DNA of 64,000 nucleotides from Paenibacillus sp. UNC499MF (GCF_900107975.1 NZ_FNVF01000012.1:1-64000), one strand, 5' to 3'; positions 53,215-62,098 are shown, numbered from the stretch's first letter. The notes: generated by a model from the letters alone, not told the origin. Numbers and translations are program-made.

Positions 53215-54000
53215 TTATTCTGACGGAATGCCGAAATAGGTAAGCAGAGCTTCCTTGTAGGCGGCATCGTTTTCAGGAATGAACGTATGTACGCCTTCGG
53301 GCGTGAAAAGCTTGAACTCCTTGCCGGACAAAGAATTTCGTCCTTCCCGCGTCCGGATGGCAGCCATCGCATTTTTTGTAAAAATGGAGTCCGGGCTGTG
53401 CTCGCACCAGAAGCTGGCCATGACAAAATCTTTGGGCAGCTGGGGCTCCTCGGTGAACGAGTAAATACGCCTCCAGCTGCCGTGATGCTTCTCGCAGAGC
53501 ACCCAGCCGAATACGGGGTCCCGCTCCATGACGTACAGCTCTTCGCCCTGCCGCTGCTCCAGCTTCTCGGCGAGACGGACGGGCCTTCTCGGCACAATGC
53601 CCCCGACACCTGCGTCGCATAAGTAGCTGACTCCTTCCGCTTCCACTTTTAGCACGTGATGCCGGCGCTTTGGCGGCAGCTGCGTCTCGTCTCTCCAGAA
53701 CCGGGCGACATAATCGGTCACGGGGTAACCGAGCTGACGCAGCAGCCAGCCGAACAGGGCGTTCAGCTCGAAGCAGTAGCCGCCCCGCCGCCGCTCGACG
53801 ATTTTGTGGTGCAGGCGTTTTATGTCCAGAGACAGCGGAACACCGTTCAGAATATCCAGATTTTCATACGGAACGGTATGCAGATGCTGCTCCTGCAGCC
53901 CGGCAAGCGCTTCCAGACTGCCATCCAGCGGCCCTTCGTAACCGATCCGGTTAAGGTACGCCTGCACTTCGGGTTTTAAAGCTTCTCTATCTGTTCTCAC
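53215..54000 (-). CDS. nat: Arylamine N-acetyltransferase
   Basis: A 261-residue NAT-family enzyme that moves acetyl from acetyl-CoA to aromatic amines and hydrazines. The catalytic triad is intact: Cys in RRGGYCFELN, His in RRHHVLKVEA and Asp in YLCDAGVGGI. The N-terminal HLHTVPYENLDI is also conserved. The start is GTG 54000 with AAAGGAGG upstream, inside the end of the nitrilase-like gene; the 14-base overlap shows translational coupling. Metabolism of a xenobiotic or a role in aromatic amide chemistry with the neighbour is inference. Confidence 0.92.
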   Translation of the reverse strand: MRTDREALKPEVQAYLNRIGYEGPLDGSLEALAGLQEQHLHTVPYENLDILNGVPLSLDIKRLHHKIVERRRGGYCFELNALFGWLLRQLGYPVTDYVARFWRDETQLPPKRRHHVLKVEAEGVSYLCDAGVGGIVPRRPVRLAEKLEQRQGEELYVMERDPVFGWVLCEKHHGSWRRIYSFTEEPQLPKDFVMASFWCEHSPDSIFTKNAMAAIRTREGRNSLSGKEFKLFTPEGVHTFIPENDAAYKEALLTYFGIPSE

Positions 54001-54634
54001 AAGAATCCTCCTTTACGTCATCCTTGCAGATCGTGATTTCTTTGGTGCGCAGATCCACGATACGGCTGCGCACATCGCATTTGGAAATAAACAGCGGATT
54101 GCCGTCCCGGTCCATCCAATACGAGATAGGCAGCGAAACTTCACTGCCCCGAAAGGACCCGTCCGCATGACTCGTCCCGATAACCATGGCCTGATGCCGG
54201 GAGGCGATTTCTTTCGCTTTTGCAACCCATTCTTCGAACTGTTCATCACTAAACATGCCGACGCCGATCGGCTGAACAAACAAATCGGTCTGGGGACCGT
54301 TCGCTTCCCCCACCTCATGGAGAATCAGTTCGTCACACAAAATCGGAGTGATAACCAGCCCTTCTACCAGCGTGGATATATAACCGCTATATTTCGCCCG
54401 GTCCATCACCACTTCACCCTCCCGGTTAATGATCACGGCACGATCTTTCGGATTTTTAGATCCGCTTATCAGACACGTACGTGTATGGGCTGCTAGCTCA
54501 CATGCCTGTGGCAAATTCGAATGCAAATATCCTTCGGGGAAAACAACCGCTGTCACGTCGGGATATCTCTTCAGTTCCGCTTGCAGTTGTTCCAGATTCC
54601 GCTCCAGCTTAGGCTGGCTGACGAGTATTTTCAT
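53987..54634 (-). CDS. Nitrilase/carbon-nitrogen hydrolase family protein
   Basis: A 215-residue protein of the carbon-nitrogen hydrolase superfamily, shorter than the usual 260-300 residues. The catalytic Glu is in VVFPEGYLH and the nucleophile Cys in ITPILCDELIL; the Lys is probably that of MDRAKYSGY. C-terminal barrel strands seem reduced. The enzyme would hydrolyse an amide or nitrile. It overlaps the arylamine N-acetyltransferase gene by 14 bases, so both are made together: one can form and the other cleave an amide. Confidence 0.82.
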   Translation of the reverse strand: MKILVSQPKLERNLEQLQAELKRYPDVTAVVFPEGYLHSNLPQACELAAHTRTCLISGSKNPKDRAVIINREGEVVMDRAKYSGYISTLVEGLVITPILCDELILHEVGEANGPQTDLFVQPIGVGMFSDEQFEEWVAKAKEIASRHQAMVIGTSHADGSFRGSEVSLPISYWMDRDGNPLFISKCDVRSRIVDLRTKEITICKDDVKEDSCENR

Positions 54635-54811
54635 TCACAACACCTCCGGCTTGTTCTGAAAGATTCAACAACTTGGTGAAATAATCCTCCATGTTCACCA
54701 GTATTTGATGATTTTCCGCCCGAACGACATCATTATTTATTGCATTATCTGCCAGAGAACTCCATAATAGGAATCTGAGTTCTTTTTTCTTTCAGAAAGA
54801 GAGTGCGGCCC

Positions 54812-56092
54812 GTGAAAGATATCCTAGTCCATTTATTCATCATGACATTTCCGCCCCATATCTACCAGATTTTTATGCTAACCCGATATTACAAAAGAGA
54901 AAAAATCCGGAACCGGTTTCTGATGGGAATCCTGATGGGATTTTCCGGGATTTTCAGTATAAGCTATCCGGTCATGTATCTCGTTCCCGATTTTTATTGG
55001 GATTTAAGAGGCGTTCCTCTTCTGCTCGCATTTATGTACGGAGGGTATTACGGCGGGTTTACGGCGCTCGGGATGATGCTGATTTTTCATGGTATGATGT
55101 TCCCGTCTTTCGGTGTTTCGGACGCTATCCTTTATGCGGCCGGATTTGTTCCCGTCCTGCTGAGAGCACGGGTCTTCTACCAATATCCTTCGCGGAAAAA
55201 AATCGCCCTGTCGCTCTTGTACGCGGGCATCGGCACCGCCGCTCTGCTCCTCTGGCTGTCTTACATCGTTTCGCATCACGGTTTTGTCTGGAAGGACCTG
55301 CTGCCGCAAGTAAGTCTTCTTACAGTCGTACAGCTTCTGCTGCCGGTTCTGCTCATCCTGTGGTTTCAGCATATGCTCCGGCATGACCAGATGAGTATCG
55401 AAATCCAGAAAGCCGAGAAGCTCCAGCATCTAAGCGATCTGGCCGCGAGCGTCGCTCACGAGATCCGCAATCCGCTTCAAGTGACGCGCGGTTATATCCA
55501 GATTTCACAGAAGGAAGCCGACGAGAAGCTTGGCCGCTATTTAAACATCGCCATCGGTGAACTCGATCAGGCCGAGAAAATTATCTCTGAATTTCTGCTG
55601 TTCGCTAAACCCGAATTGACCGAAACGGGCATCATCAATATCGGCGATTCGCTTCACCAGGCTGTGACGATGCTCGAACCTTACGCCAGCATGTCGGGAG
55701 CCGTCATCCGGCTTTCCTGCGAGGACGATATTTTTATCGAAGGAGATCCTTCCAAACTGAAGCAGGCGTTCGTCAATCTGATCAAAAACGGAATCGAGTC
55801 GACCCAGACGGACGGTCTTATCCGGATTCACGGTCATATCCGCAAGCAAAAAGCCGTTATTACCATCACCGACAACGGGAGCGGCATGACCAAGGAAGAA
55901 ATCCAGCGGCTGGGAGCTCCCTTCTATACGACGAAAAGCAGGGGGACCGGGCTCGGCCTCATGGTCACTACCCGCCTGATTGATGCCATGCGCGGAAAAA
56001 TGCGGTTTGCCAGCGAAGTCGGCAAAGGGTCCGAGGTTATGATCATCTTCCCTTTGTCTGCAAAAAAAAGAGTATCTATTTCCGGAGAATAG
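54812..56092 (+). CDS. Sensor histidine kinase, KinB-like (5TMR-LYT)
   Basis: A 426-residue membrane kinase. The N-terminal half has about six hydrophobic helices (LVHLFIMTFPPHIYQIFML, FLMGILMGFSGIFSISYPVMYL, LLLAFMYGGYYGGFTALGMML, KIALSLLYAGIGTAALLLWL, LTVVQLLLPVLLILWFQHML), as in the 5TMR-LYT sensors. Then come HisKA (AASVAHEIRNPLQVTRGYIQ) and HATPase (FVNLIKNGIEST, DNGSGM, RGTGLGLMV). The pattern is that of sporulation kinase B, which feeds the Spo0 phosphorelay. No response regulator is adjacent, as expected for a phosphorelay kinase. The start is one of two GTG codons (54803 or 54812). The end of the gene overlaps the terminator of the convergent ArsR gene. Confidence 0.88.
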   Translation: MKDILVHLFIMTFPPHIYQIFMLTRYYKREKIRNRFLMGILMGFSGIFSISYPVMYLVPDFYWDLRGVPLLLAFMYGGYYGGFTALGMMLIFHGMMFPSFGVSDAILYAAGFVPVLLRARVFYQYPSRKKIALSLLYAGIGTAALLLWLSYIVSHHGFVWKDLLPQVSLLTVVQLLLPVLLILWFQHMLRHDQMSIEIQKAEKLQHLSDLAASVAHEIRNPLQVTRGYIQISQKEADEKLGRYLNIAIGELDQAEKIISEFLLFAKPELTETGIINIGDSLHQAVTMLEPYASMSGAVIRLSCEDDIFIEGDPSKLKQAFVNLIKNGIESTQTDGLIRIHGHIRKQKAVITITDNGSGMTKEEIQRLGAPFYTTKSRGTGLGLMVTTRLIDAMRGKMRFASEVGKGSEVMIIFPLSAKKRVSISGE

Positions 56093-56099
56093 ATACTCT
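56061..56099 (-). terminator. Terminator of the ArsR gene inside the end of the kinase gene
   Basis: On the minus strand, AGAGTATCTATT and AATAGATACTCT around a 7-base loop are followed by eight T. The T-run and one arm are coding sequence for the last residues of the KinB-like kinase, whose TAG lies in the other arm. Confidence 0.85.
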
Positions 56100-56104
56100 G
56101 TTTC

Positions 56105-56470
56105 TTATACGTGCACGAGATGCTGCAGGGTTTGGCGGAAAATTTCTTTCACATGATCGTCGTCGAGGGAGTAAAAAACGGTTTTGCCGCTTTTGCGCCG
56201 CTTGACAATCCGGACATTCCGTAAATACCGGAGCTGATGGGAAACGGCCGACTGCCCCATTTCCAGCACGACGCTCAGATCGTGGACACACAATTCCTGC
56301 TGGGATAACGCATAGATAATTTTGACGCGCGTGGGATCTCCGAGTGCCTTGAACATTTCGGCCATGTTAACGGCCATGGATTCGTTCATTTTCGCATGCT
56401 CCAGAGCGGTCCCGTCCGGTTCCGTCCCCGCGCAGGATTCGTCACAGAGGTCTTCGATTGGTTTTTGCAT
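56105..56470 (-). CDS. ArsR/SmtB-family metal sensor (CadC-like)
   Basis: A 121-residue winged-helix metal sensor. The N-terminus carries the Cys pair DLCDESC (C9, C13), and the DNA-binding region has ELCVHDLSVVLEMGQSAVSHQLRYL. In CadC the corresponding recognition helix reads C-x-C, here C-V-H, so one ligand of the cadmium site is changed from Cys to His. The C-terminal helix DDDHVKEIFRQTLQHLVHV keeps the Asp/His pattern of the zinc-sensing alpha5 site. I expect a Zn/Cd-type repressor of the P-type ATPase gene upstream. The gene lies behind the ATPase gene with a hairpin between them, the reverse of the usual cadCA order. Confidence 0.9.
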   Translation of the reverse strand: MQKPIEDLCDESCAGTEPDGTALEHAKMNESMAVNMAEMFKALGDPTRVKIIYALSQQELCVHDLSVVLEMGQSAVSHQLRYLRNVRIVKRRKSGKTVFYSLDDDHVKEIFRQTLQHLVHV

Positions 56471-56556
56471 GATCCATTCACCGCCTTCGTTTCCATACGG
56501 CTTATTATATCAAAAACATTACGGTTAAGGGAGTCCCTTCTCCGCCGCGCAATAAG

Positions 56557-56590
56557 AAAGTGCCCCGCACCCGGTGCGGAGCACTTTTTT
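56557..56590. terminator. Hairpin between the P-type ATPase and ArsR genes
   Basis: AAGTGCCCCGCAC and GTGCGGAGCACTT around CCG. The T-run is strong rightward (seven T) and weak leftward (TTTCTTATT), so it may only partly stop transcription from the ATPase gene into the regulator gene. Confidence 0.65.
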
Positions 56591-56603
56591 TATTGTTTTA
56601 AGA

Positions 56604-58751
56604 TCATGAAGAGGGCTTCTTCTCGATAAGAACCGTCAAGCTGATCAGCGTGACGAAAATGGTGGCTCCCATGTCCGACAATATAGCGATCCACAAGGTC
56701 AGCAGTCCGGGGATCGTCAGCAGCAGGGCGATGGCTTTCAAACCGAGTGCCAGGCTGATGTTCATCTTGATCACCCGGTTCACCTGCCGCGCCACCGAGA
56801 TGGCTTCGGGCAGCTTGCCGAGGTGATCCTGCATCAGCACGATGTCGGCGGTTTCCACCGCGCTGTCCGTACCTTTACCCATGGCGATACCGAGCTGCGC
56901 GGAAGCGAGAGCCGGGGCGTCGTTGATGCCGTCCCCGATCATGGCAACCGTTCCCTGCGCGGCAAACTCCTTGATCTTGTCGACCTTCTGTTCGGGAAGC
57001 AGATTGCCGTAATACTCGCTTACACCGACGGCTTTGGCGACTTTCTCCGCAGTCTTCCGGTGATCTCCGGTCAGCATGACCGTTTTATGAATGCCCGCTT
57101 TGTGCAGGGCGGCGATCACTTCGCGGCTTTCTTCCCGGATCTCGTCGGAGATTCCGAACATGCCAAGCACTTTTTCCTGATCGGCGACTATAACTAAAGT
57201 AAGTCCTTCTTCTTTCAGAGAGTCGATTTGCTGCTGAATATCCGCCGGAATCCGCAGGTGCTCGATGCTTTTCTCGTTGCCGAGCCAGTAGCGCTCACCT
57301 TGGAAGCTCGCCACGACTCCCCTGCCGGATACCGTTTCGATAGAGTCGGCCTCTTCGGCCCGTATGCCCTTCGCTTCGATTTCCTTCATGATCGCTTTGG
57401 CCAGCGGATGGGAAGAAGACTTCTCGATAGCACCGGCGACCGGATAAAACCTCTGCTCATCCAGCACGACAGTTTTCTCCACATGCGGCTCCCCTTTAGT
57501 CAGCGTGCCGGTTTTATCGAACGCGAGCGTATCGATTTTGCCCAGCTGCTCCAGGAATACGCCGCCCTTGATCAGAATACCGTGGCGGGCGTTGCGGGTA
57601 ATGCCCGATACGATGGCGATCGGCGAGGACAAAATCAGGGCGCACGGGCAGCCGACGATCAGAACGGCCAGCCCCTGATACAGCCACGTCGACCAGCTGC
57701 CGCCAAGGAACAGCGGCGGAATGACGATGACGAGCAGCGAGATGATCATAATAAGCGGCGTGTAATACTTGGCGAAGCGGTTGATAAACAGCTCCGTCGG
57801 CGTTTTCGTCTCTTGCGCTTCTTCGACGAGATGAAGGATTTTCGCCAGGGACGAATCCTGATACGCCTTCTCGATGCGGATTTTAAGCAGCCCTTCGTTG
57901 TTGATGCTGCCTCCGAACACCTTCTCGCCGGGCGCTTTCTCCACCGGCAGAGATTCACCGGTTATCGCGGCTTCGTTGACCGAGCTTCTGCCTTCTTCCA
58001 CGATGCCGTCGGAAGGAATTTTCTGTCCGGAGCGGACCTGAACGAGATCTCCGATCTTAAGCGACGCGATCGGGACGACCGTTTCTTGGCCGTCCGTCAA
58101 GAGCACCGCTTCTTTCGGAGCTACCTGGAGCAGCGTTTCCATGGAACGGCGGGCTTTTTCCATTCCCATTCCTTCGAGCAGCTCGTTCAGACCGAACAGG
58201 ATGGCGACAAGCGTCGCTTCCTTCCACTCCCCGATCACGATAGCTCCAACAAGCGCGATAGTCATCAGCGTATCGATGTTGAATTTCAGGCGGAACAGGT
58301 TTTTGGCGCCTTTAACAAACGTCATGTAACCGCTCAGCGCCATGATGATCAGATACAGCGGAATGGATACATAAGCGGGCACCCGTCCGTCCGTGAAAAA
58401 CGCGATAGCGAAAAGCACAGCGGAAATGACAAGATTACGGGTGATCGCCCGGTTGGATTGTCCTCCGTGATCATGGTCGTGGCCGTGGTCGTGACCATGC
58501 GAGTGGCCGTTATGGCTGTGACCGTGCCCCTCGTGCGAATGCCCGCCCGCAGGCTGGGGTTTGACGAAATAAGCCCCGTCGCTGCTCAAAATCTTCTCGA
58601 CCGCAGGCATGGATATACGGCTGTCCACGGTCAGCTTGCCGCTGTTATAGCTGAGTCTGGCTTCCGCCCCGTGTTCCAGCTTCTGAATCTGTTCTTCCAG
58701 CTCGCGTGTACAGTTGGCGCAGGTAAGACCTTTTATGCGGTGCTCCTCCAT
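56604..58751 (-). CDS. cadA: Heavy-metal translocating P-type ATPase (CadA/ZntA type)
   Basis: A 715-residue P1B-type ATPase that exports Zn/Cd/Pb-type ions. An N-terminal HMA domain (GLTCANCTRELEEQIQKLE) is followed by a histidine-rich metal-binding tract (HSHEGHGHSHNGHSHGHDHG, about residues 73-95), eight membrane helices with the CPC metal site (VGCPCALILSSPIAI), the phosphorylation motif DKTGTLTKGEP, TGES in the actuator domain and GDGINDAPALASA. The HMA Cys pair and the CPC identify the divalent class. ATG 58751 is preferred because AAGGA directly touches the ATG at 58757. A palindrome just upstream is a likely ArsR operator. Confidence 0.94.
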   Translation of the reverse strand: MEEHRIKGLTCANCTRELEEQIQKLEHGAEARLSYNSGKLTVDSRISMPAVEKILSSDGAYFVKPQPAGGHSHEGHGHSHNGHSHGHDHGHDHDHGGQSNRAITRNLVISAVLFAIAFFTDGRVPAYVSIPLYLIIMALSGYMTFVKGAKNLFRLKFNIDTLMTIALVGAIVIGEWKEATLVAILFGLNELLEGMGMEKARRSMETLLQVAPKEAVLLTDGQETVVPIASLKIGDLVQVRSGQKIPSDGIVEEGRSSVNEAAITGESLPVEKAPGEKVFGGSINNEGLLKIRIEKAYQDSSLAKILHLVEEAQETKTPTELFINRFAKYYTPLIMIISLLVIVIPPLFLGGSWSTWLYQGLAVLIVGCPCALILSSPIAIVSGITRNARHGILIKGGVFLEQLGKIDTLAFDKTGTLTKGEPHVEKTVVLDEQRFYPVAGAIEKSSSHPLAKAIMKEIEAKGIRAEEADSIETVSGRGVVASFQGERYWLGNEKSIEHLRIPADIQQQIDSLKEEGLTLVIVADQEKVLGMFGISDEIREESREVIAALHKAGIHKTVMLTGDHRKTAEKVAKAVGVSEYYGNLLPEQKVDKIKEFAAQGTVAMIGDGINDAPALASAQLGIAMGKGTDSAVETADIVLMQDHLGKLPEAISVARQVNRVIKMNISLALGLKAIALLLTIPGLLTLWIAILSDMGATIFVTLISLTVLIEKKPSS

Positions 58752-58798
58752 CTCCATTCCTTCTTTCCAAACAAACGTTTTTTATAAGGTATGCAAAA

Positions 58799-58816
58799 TA
58801 TGAGTATATGTTCATA
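58799..58816. promoter_or_regulatory. Candidate ArsR-type operator before the P-type ATPase gene
   Basis: TATGAGTATATGTTCATA is an imperfect 18-bp palindrome (TATGA/TCATA outer arms, TATA-like centre) of the kind bound by CzrA/CadC-type repressors, about 50 bases upstream of the ATPase start. Confidence 0.6.
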
Positions 58817-59008
58817 TAATAAATTTCTGGAAACGCAAAGTCAAGATGCTGGAAGTTCATGGAGCGCAAAAATATCCGGCTCCCTCCATTCCGCCCTTCC
58901 TTTCCGCTTCCCTTTCTCCGGCCGACAAGACCGATTAGAGACTGAAATCCGAAAGGATGCTATGATAAAAAGAACAGGCACCAAAGGAAATCGGGAGGTT
59001 CGGATTCC

Positions 59009-59869
59009 ATGACGGAAACGTTGTACAAACAGTACCACCCTCTTCTTTATTCCATCGCTTACCGGATGCTCGGCACTTTGAGCGATGCCGAAGATATCAT
59101 TCAGGATGTTTATCTGGAGATCCAGCAGCAGGATCTTAGCCGCATCGGGAATATCAAAGCTTACTTATGCAAGGCGGTTACCAACCGGTGCATTAATTTT
59201 CTTCAATCCGCACGCAGCCGAAGGGAAGTTTATACGGGCGAATGGCTGCCGGAGCCGTCGGCCGTCCTTCCGGACCTTGCCGAGCAGGTGGTGCAGGAAG
59301 AAACCGTCTCCTATGCGCTGCTTGTTATGATGGAGATGCTGAACCCGGTCGAGCGGGCGGTATTTATCCTGCGTGAAGCGCTCCAGTACAGCTACAAGGA
59401 GATCGGAGACGCTCTCCAGAAGTCCGAGGAGAACTGCCGCAAAATTTACAGCCGCGTCAAAACGAAGCTTGTCCGGAAGGAGGCCGCCCCCGCGCAGTCA
59501 AGCAAACGGGAGGAACAATTCGTGAAATTGTTTATTGAGGCGGCCAAAACGGGCGATTTTGCGGCTTTTATCGCGCAGATGACTACGGAAGCCGTGCTCG
59601 TTACGGACGGCGGCGGCAAAGTACGCTGTGCGCTGCGTCCCATTTACGGCCCGCAGCGAATCCGGGCGCTGTTCGAAGGCATCTGGCCGCGCGGTTATTT
59701 CAGCGGCTCCCTCATTCCCGCCCGGATCAACGGAGAGCCGGGCATCGTTCTTCTCCGCGGCGAGCTTCCGGTCCTTGCGGTCAGCATTCGATGGGACTGG
59801 GAACAAGACCGTGTAGACCGGCTGTATATAGTCGGCAATCCCGAGAAGCTGCACGGAATCCGTCTATAG
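59009..59869 (+). CDS. ECF41-family sigma factor (SigJ-like) with SnoaL-like C-terminal domain
   Basis: A 286-residue extracytoplasmic-function sigma factor of group ECF41. Region 2 reads LYSIAYRMLGTLSDAEDIIQDVYLEI, region 4 VERAVFILREALQYSYKEIGDALQKSEENCRKIYSR, and a SnoaL-type domain forms the last 110 residues. All three hallmark strings of the group are visible: WLPEP between the regions, DGGGK in the C-terminal domain and NPEKL near the end. ECF41 factors have no anti-sigma; the C-terminal domain regulates the factor itself. The gene downstream is a carboxymuconolactone decarboxylase, the classical partner. The start ATG 59009 has GGGAGG about 9 bases upstream. Confidence 0.93.
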   Translation: MTETLYKQYHPLLYSIAYRMLGTLSDAEDIIQDVYLEIQQQDLSRIGNIKAYLCKAVTNRCINFLQSARSRREVYTGEWLPEPSAVLPDLAEQVVQEETVSYALLVMMEMLNPVERAVFILREALQYSYKEIGDALQKSEENCRKIYSRVKTKLVRKEAAPAQSSKREEQFVKLFIEAAKTGDFAAFIAQMTTEAVLVTDGGGKVRCALRPIYGPQRIRALFEGIWPRGYFSGSLIPARINGEPGIVLLRGELPVLAVSIRWDWEQDRVDRLYIVGNPEKLHGIRL

Positions 59870-59883
59870 AGTTAACCCCAAGC

Positions 59884-59920
59884 AAGGAAGCGGAAAACTT
59901 TTTTCCGCTTCTTTCTTTTT
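59884..59920 (+). terminator. Terminator of the ECF41 gene
   Basis: GAAGCGGAAAA, CTT and TTTTCCGCTTC are followed by TTTCTTTTTTT. It separates the sigma gene from its partner gene, which therefore needs its own promoter. Confidence 0.85.
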
Positions 59921-59923
59921 TTC

Positions 59924-59950
59924 TGTCACAAAAAAGCTTCCTAATCTGTT
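59924..59950 (+). promoter_or_regulatory. ECF41-type promoter of the decarboxylase-like gene
   Basis: TGTCACA at 59924-59930 equals the known ECF41 -35 motif. Exactly 16 bases later stands TGTT, against the known -10 core CGTC. The match at the -10 is partial. Confidence 0.6.
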
Positions 59951-59986
59951 CTATGACTGAACTGTAAATAAGAGGAGGAAGATACT

Positions 59987-60430
59987 ATGAAAACACGTCT
60001 TCAAATGGACCAGCTGATTCCGAAAGGATATACCGCCATGTTAGGGCTGGAACAGTACCTGGGATCCGCCAGCCTGAACAAATCGCTGAAAGAGCTGATC
60101 AAAATACGTGCATCCCAGCTCAACGGCTGTGCCTTCTGCATCGACATGCACACGAAAGACGCGCGCAAACACGGGGAAACCGAGCAGCGCATCTACGCCC
60201 TGAACGCCTGGCGTGAAACGCCGTTTTTTACGCCGGAAGAACGTGCGGTGCTCGCTTTGACGGAAGCCGTTACACTCGTCGCCGAAACCCATGTCCCGGA
60301 CGACGTGTACGACGAAGTGCGCCTCTATTTCGATGAGGTACAGACCGCCGAGATTATTATGGCCATCGTCGTCATAAACGCCTGGAACCGGCTTGCCGTA
60401 ACGGCCAGGAAAATGCTGGCCGCCGACTGA
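59987..60430 (+). CDS. Carboxymuconolactone decarboxylase/AhpD-like protein
   Basis: A 147-residue protein of the AhpD/CMD fold. The redox pair and histidine of the AhpD-type active site are present (NGCAFCIDMHTKDARKHGE). AhpD-like members reduce peroxides through the CxxC; others are decarboxylases. The gene is the standard partner of ECF41 sigma factors and lies under a matching promoter, so it should be the direct target of the factor encoded upstream. GAGGAGG precedes the ATG. A terminator follows. Confidence 0.9.
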   Translation: MKTRLQMDQLIPKGYTAMLGLEQYLGSASLNKSLKELIKIRASQLNGCAFCIDMHTKDARKHGETEQRIYALNAWRETPFFTPEERAVLALTEAVTLVAETHVPDDVYDEVRLYFDEVQTAEIIMAIVVINAWNRLAVTARKMLAAD

Positions 60431-60474
60431 TTTCTCCGTATACTGCCTTCGTTGGAAGGCTGCAAGCAAACAGA

Positions 60475-60508
60475 CTCTCTTGTCATAATCGGCAGGGGAG
60501 TTTTTTGC
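60475..60508 (+). terminator. Terminator of the AhpD-like gene
   Basis: ACTCTC and GGGAGT (one G-U pair) around a 16-base loop are followed by TTTTT. Confidence 0.65.
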
Positions 60509-60651
60509 CGTGGCAGCAGTCTCCCCGGCGGCAATCGTCCCCGCTTTTATACGTCCTCCCCTTTAAGCTTGTCCGACTTTCCTGCATAACTTGCAGAAAT
60601 TTCCGCATTCTAAAGAAAAAGAAAACCGGATGCTAACAAGGAGGAAATTCC

Positions 60652-62097
60652 ATGGAAACGAAGGGACTGATGTACGAAAATATACAAAAGCTTCTTGCCG
60701 GAAGCGAGGATACCGTTTATCAGCCTTTTCTTCTGTACGAACGCTCCTGCGTCCTGATCTATATTCAGTCGATTGTCGATGTGAAGACGCTCCAGGAGAA
60801 GGTCGCTTCCGTCCTCGTCGCCGAAGCCCAGGGAGACCATGAATACGAAGAGTTTCTTCAGCTTTTGGACGAAGGGACGCTGTTTCCGCTTCCCGCAAAG
60901 CCTGTTTTCGCGTCGCAGGATGCGGTCCGGGAACTTGTGCACGGCAAAGCGGCGCTCTGCATCGAAGGACTTGGCTGCGCCTATATATTTGATGTCGTTA
61001 AATATCAGAAAAGAGCCGTTTCCGAATCCCAGAACGAGCTCGTCGTTATCGGTCCTCAAGAAGCGTTTATCGAAGATATCGTCAGCAACTTGTCCCTGCT
61101 CCGGCATAAAATCAAGCATCCTGATTTGAAAACCGTCAAATATACCGTAGGCACCTATACGCAGACGACTGTGTACATGATTTATATCGAGGGACTGTGC
61201 AAACCCGAAATTTTAAAAGATCTGGATAAAGGAATCAATGAAATTTCCATTGACGGCGTGCTCGGAATCAGCTACTTGTCGGAGCAGATGAAGAAAGGGA
61301 ACAAGACACCTTTTCCCCAATTCCAATATACGGAACGGCCGGACTCCGTCGCCGCTTCCCTGCTGGAAGGCCGGGTTGCCCTTATGCAGGACGGGACACC
61401 GTCCGCGCTTCTCGTTCCCGTCACCCTCTTGTCTTTGCTCCAGTCTTCCGAGGACTACTATCAGAGCTATTTGTCGGCAAGCTGGATTCGGCTGGTGCGG
61501 ATTTTTTTTGCCTTGATTTCGATGCTTCTGCCTTCGTTGTACGTGGCAATCACTACTTTCCAGCCCGAAATTATCCCTTCCGATCTGTTGCTTACGATCT
61601 CTGCGGCCCGCGAAAATATCCCGTTCTCCGCACTGACGGAGGCTCTTATTATGGAGCTGACCTTTGAAGGGCTGCGCGAGGCGGGAACGCGCATTCCGAA
61701 GCCCGTCGGCCAGACGATCTCGATTATCGGCGCCATCGTTATCGGACAGGCGGCCGTACAAGCCGGGATCGTGTCGGCTCCCATGGTCATTGTCGTCTCC
61801 ATCACGGGGATCGCCTCTTATATCATCCCCCATTTCGAGCTGGGTCTGGCCTTTCGTCTGCTGCGCTTCCCTCTCCTGCTCCTGGGGGGCACGACGGGGC
61901 TCATCGGCGTTTTTACCGCCACGTTCATCGTATACGGGCATCTCACCAGCCTGAGATCGTTCGGCGCCCCTTACCTAAGCCCGCTGGCGCCCCTGGTTCT
62001 CCGGGACTGGAAGGATATCTTTATGCGTGTGCCTTCGCCTTCTATGACCAAGCGTTCCAAAGCGTTCACCGACCGGAATTTCAGGAGGCAGAAATAA
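60652..62097 (+). CDS. Spore germination protein, GerA/GerAA family
   Basis: A 481-residue A-subunit of a nutrient germinant receptor. A soluble N-terminal domain of about 240 residues is followed by helices (WIRLVRIFFALISMLLPSLYVAITTF, QTISIIGAIVIGQAAVQAGIVSAPMVIVVSITGIASYI, LLRFPLLLLGGTTGLIGVFTATFIVYGHL). Family motifs are RPDSVAASLLEGRVALMQDGTPSALLVPVT, EIIPSDLLLTISAARENIPFSALTEALIMELTFE and LREAGTRIPKPVGQ. It resides in the spore inner membrane. AGGAGG lies before the ATG. It is the first gene of a ger operon. Confidence 0.95.
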   Translation: METKGLMYENIQKLLAGSEDTVYQPFLLYERSCVLIYIQSIVDVKTLQEKVASVLVAEAQGDHEYEEFLQLLDEGTLFPLPAKPVFASQDAVRELVHGKAALCIEGLGCAYIFDVVKYQKRAVSESQNELVVIGPQEAFIEDIVSNLSLLRHKIKHPDLKTVKYTVGTYTQTTVYMIYIEGLCKPEILKDLDKGINEISIDGVLGISYLSEQMKKGNKTPFPQFQYTERPDSVAASLLEGRVALMQDGTPSALLVPVTLLSLLQSSEDYYQSYLSASWIRLVRIFFALISMLLPSLYVAITTFQPEIIPSDLLLTISAARENIPFSALTEALIMELTFEGLREAGTRIPKPVGQTISIIGAIVIGQAAVQAGIVSAPMVIVVSITGIASYIIPHFELGLAFRLLRFPLLLLGGTTGLIGVFTATFIVYGHLTSLRSFGAPYLSPLAPLVLRDWKDIFMRVPSPSMTKRSKAFTDRNFRRQK

Positions 62098-62098
62098 C

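Noticed and set aside
57228-58787. 519-codon open frame opposite the P-type ATPase gene
   Set aside because: It is a shadow of the ATPase; its His/Arg-rich composition reflects the complement of the real gene.
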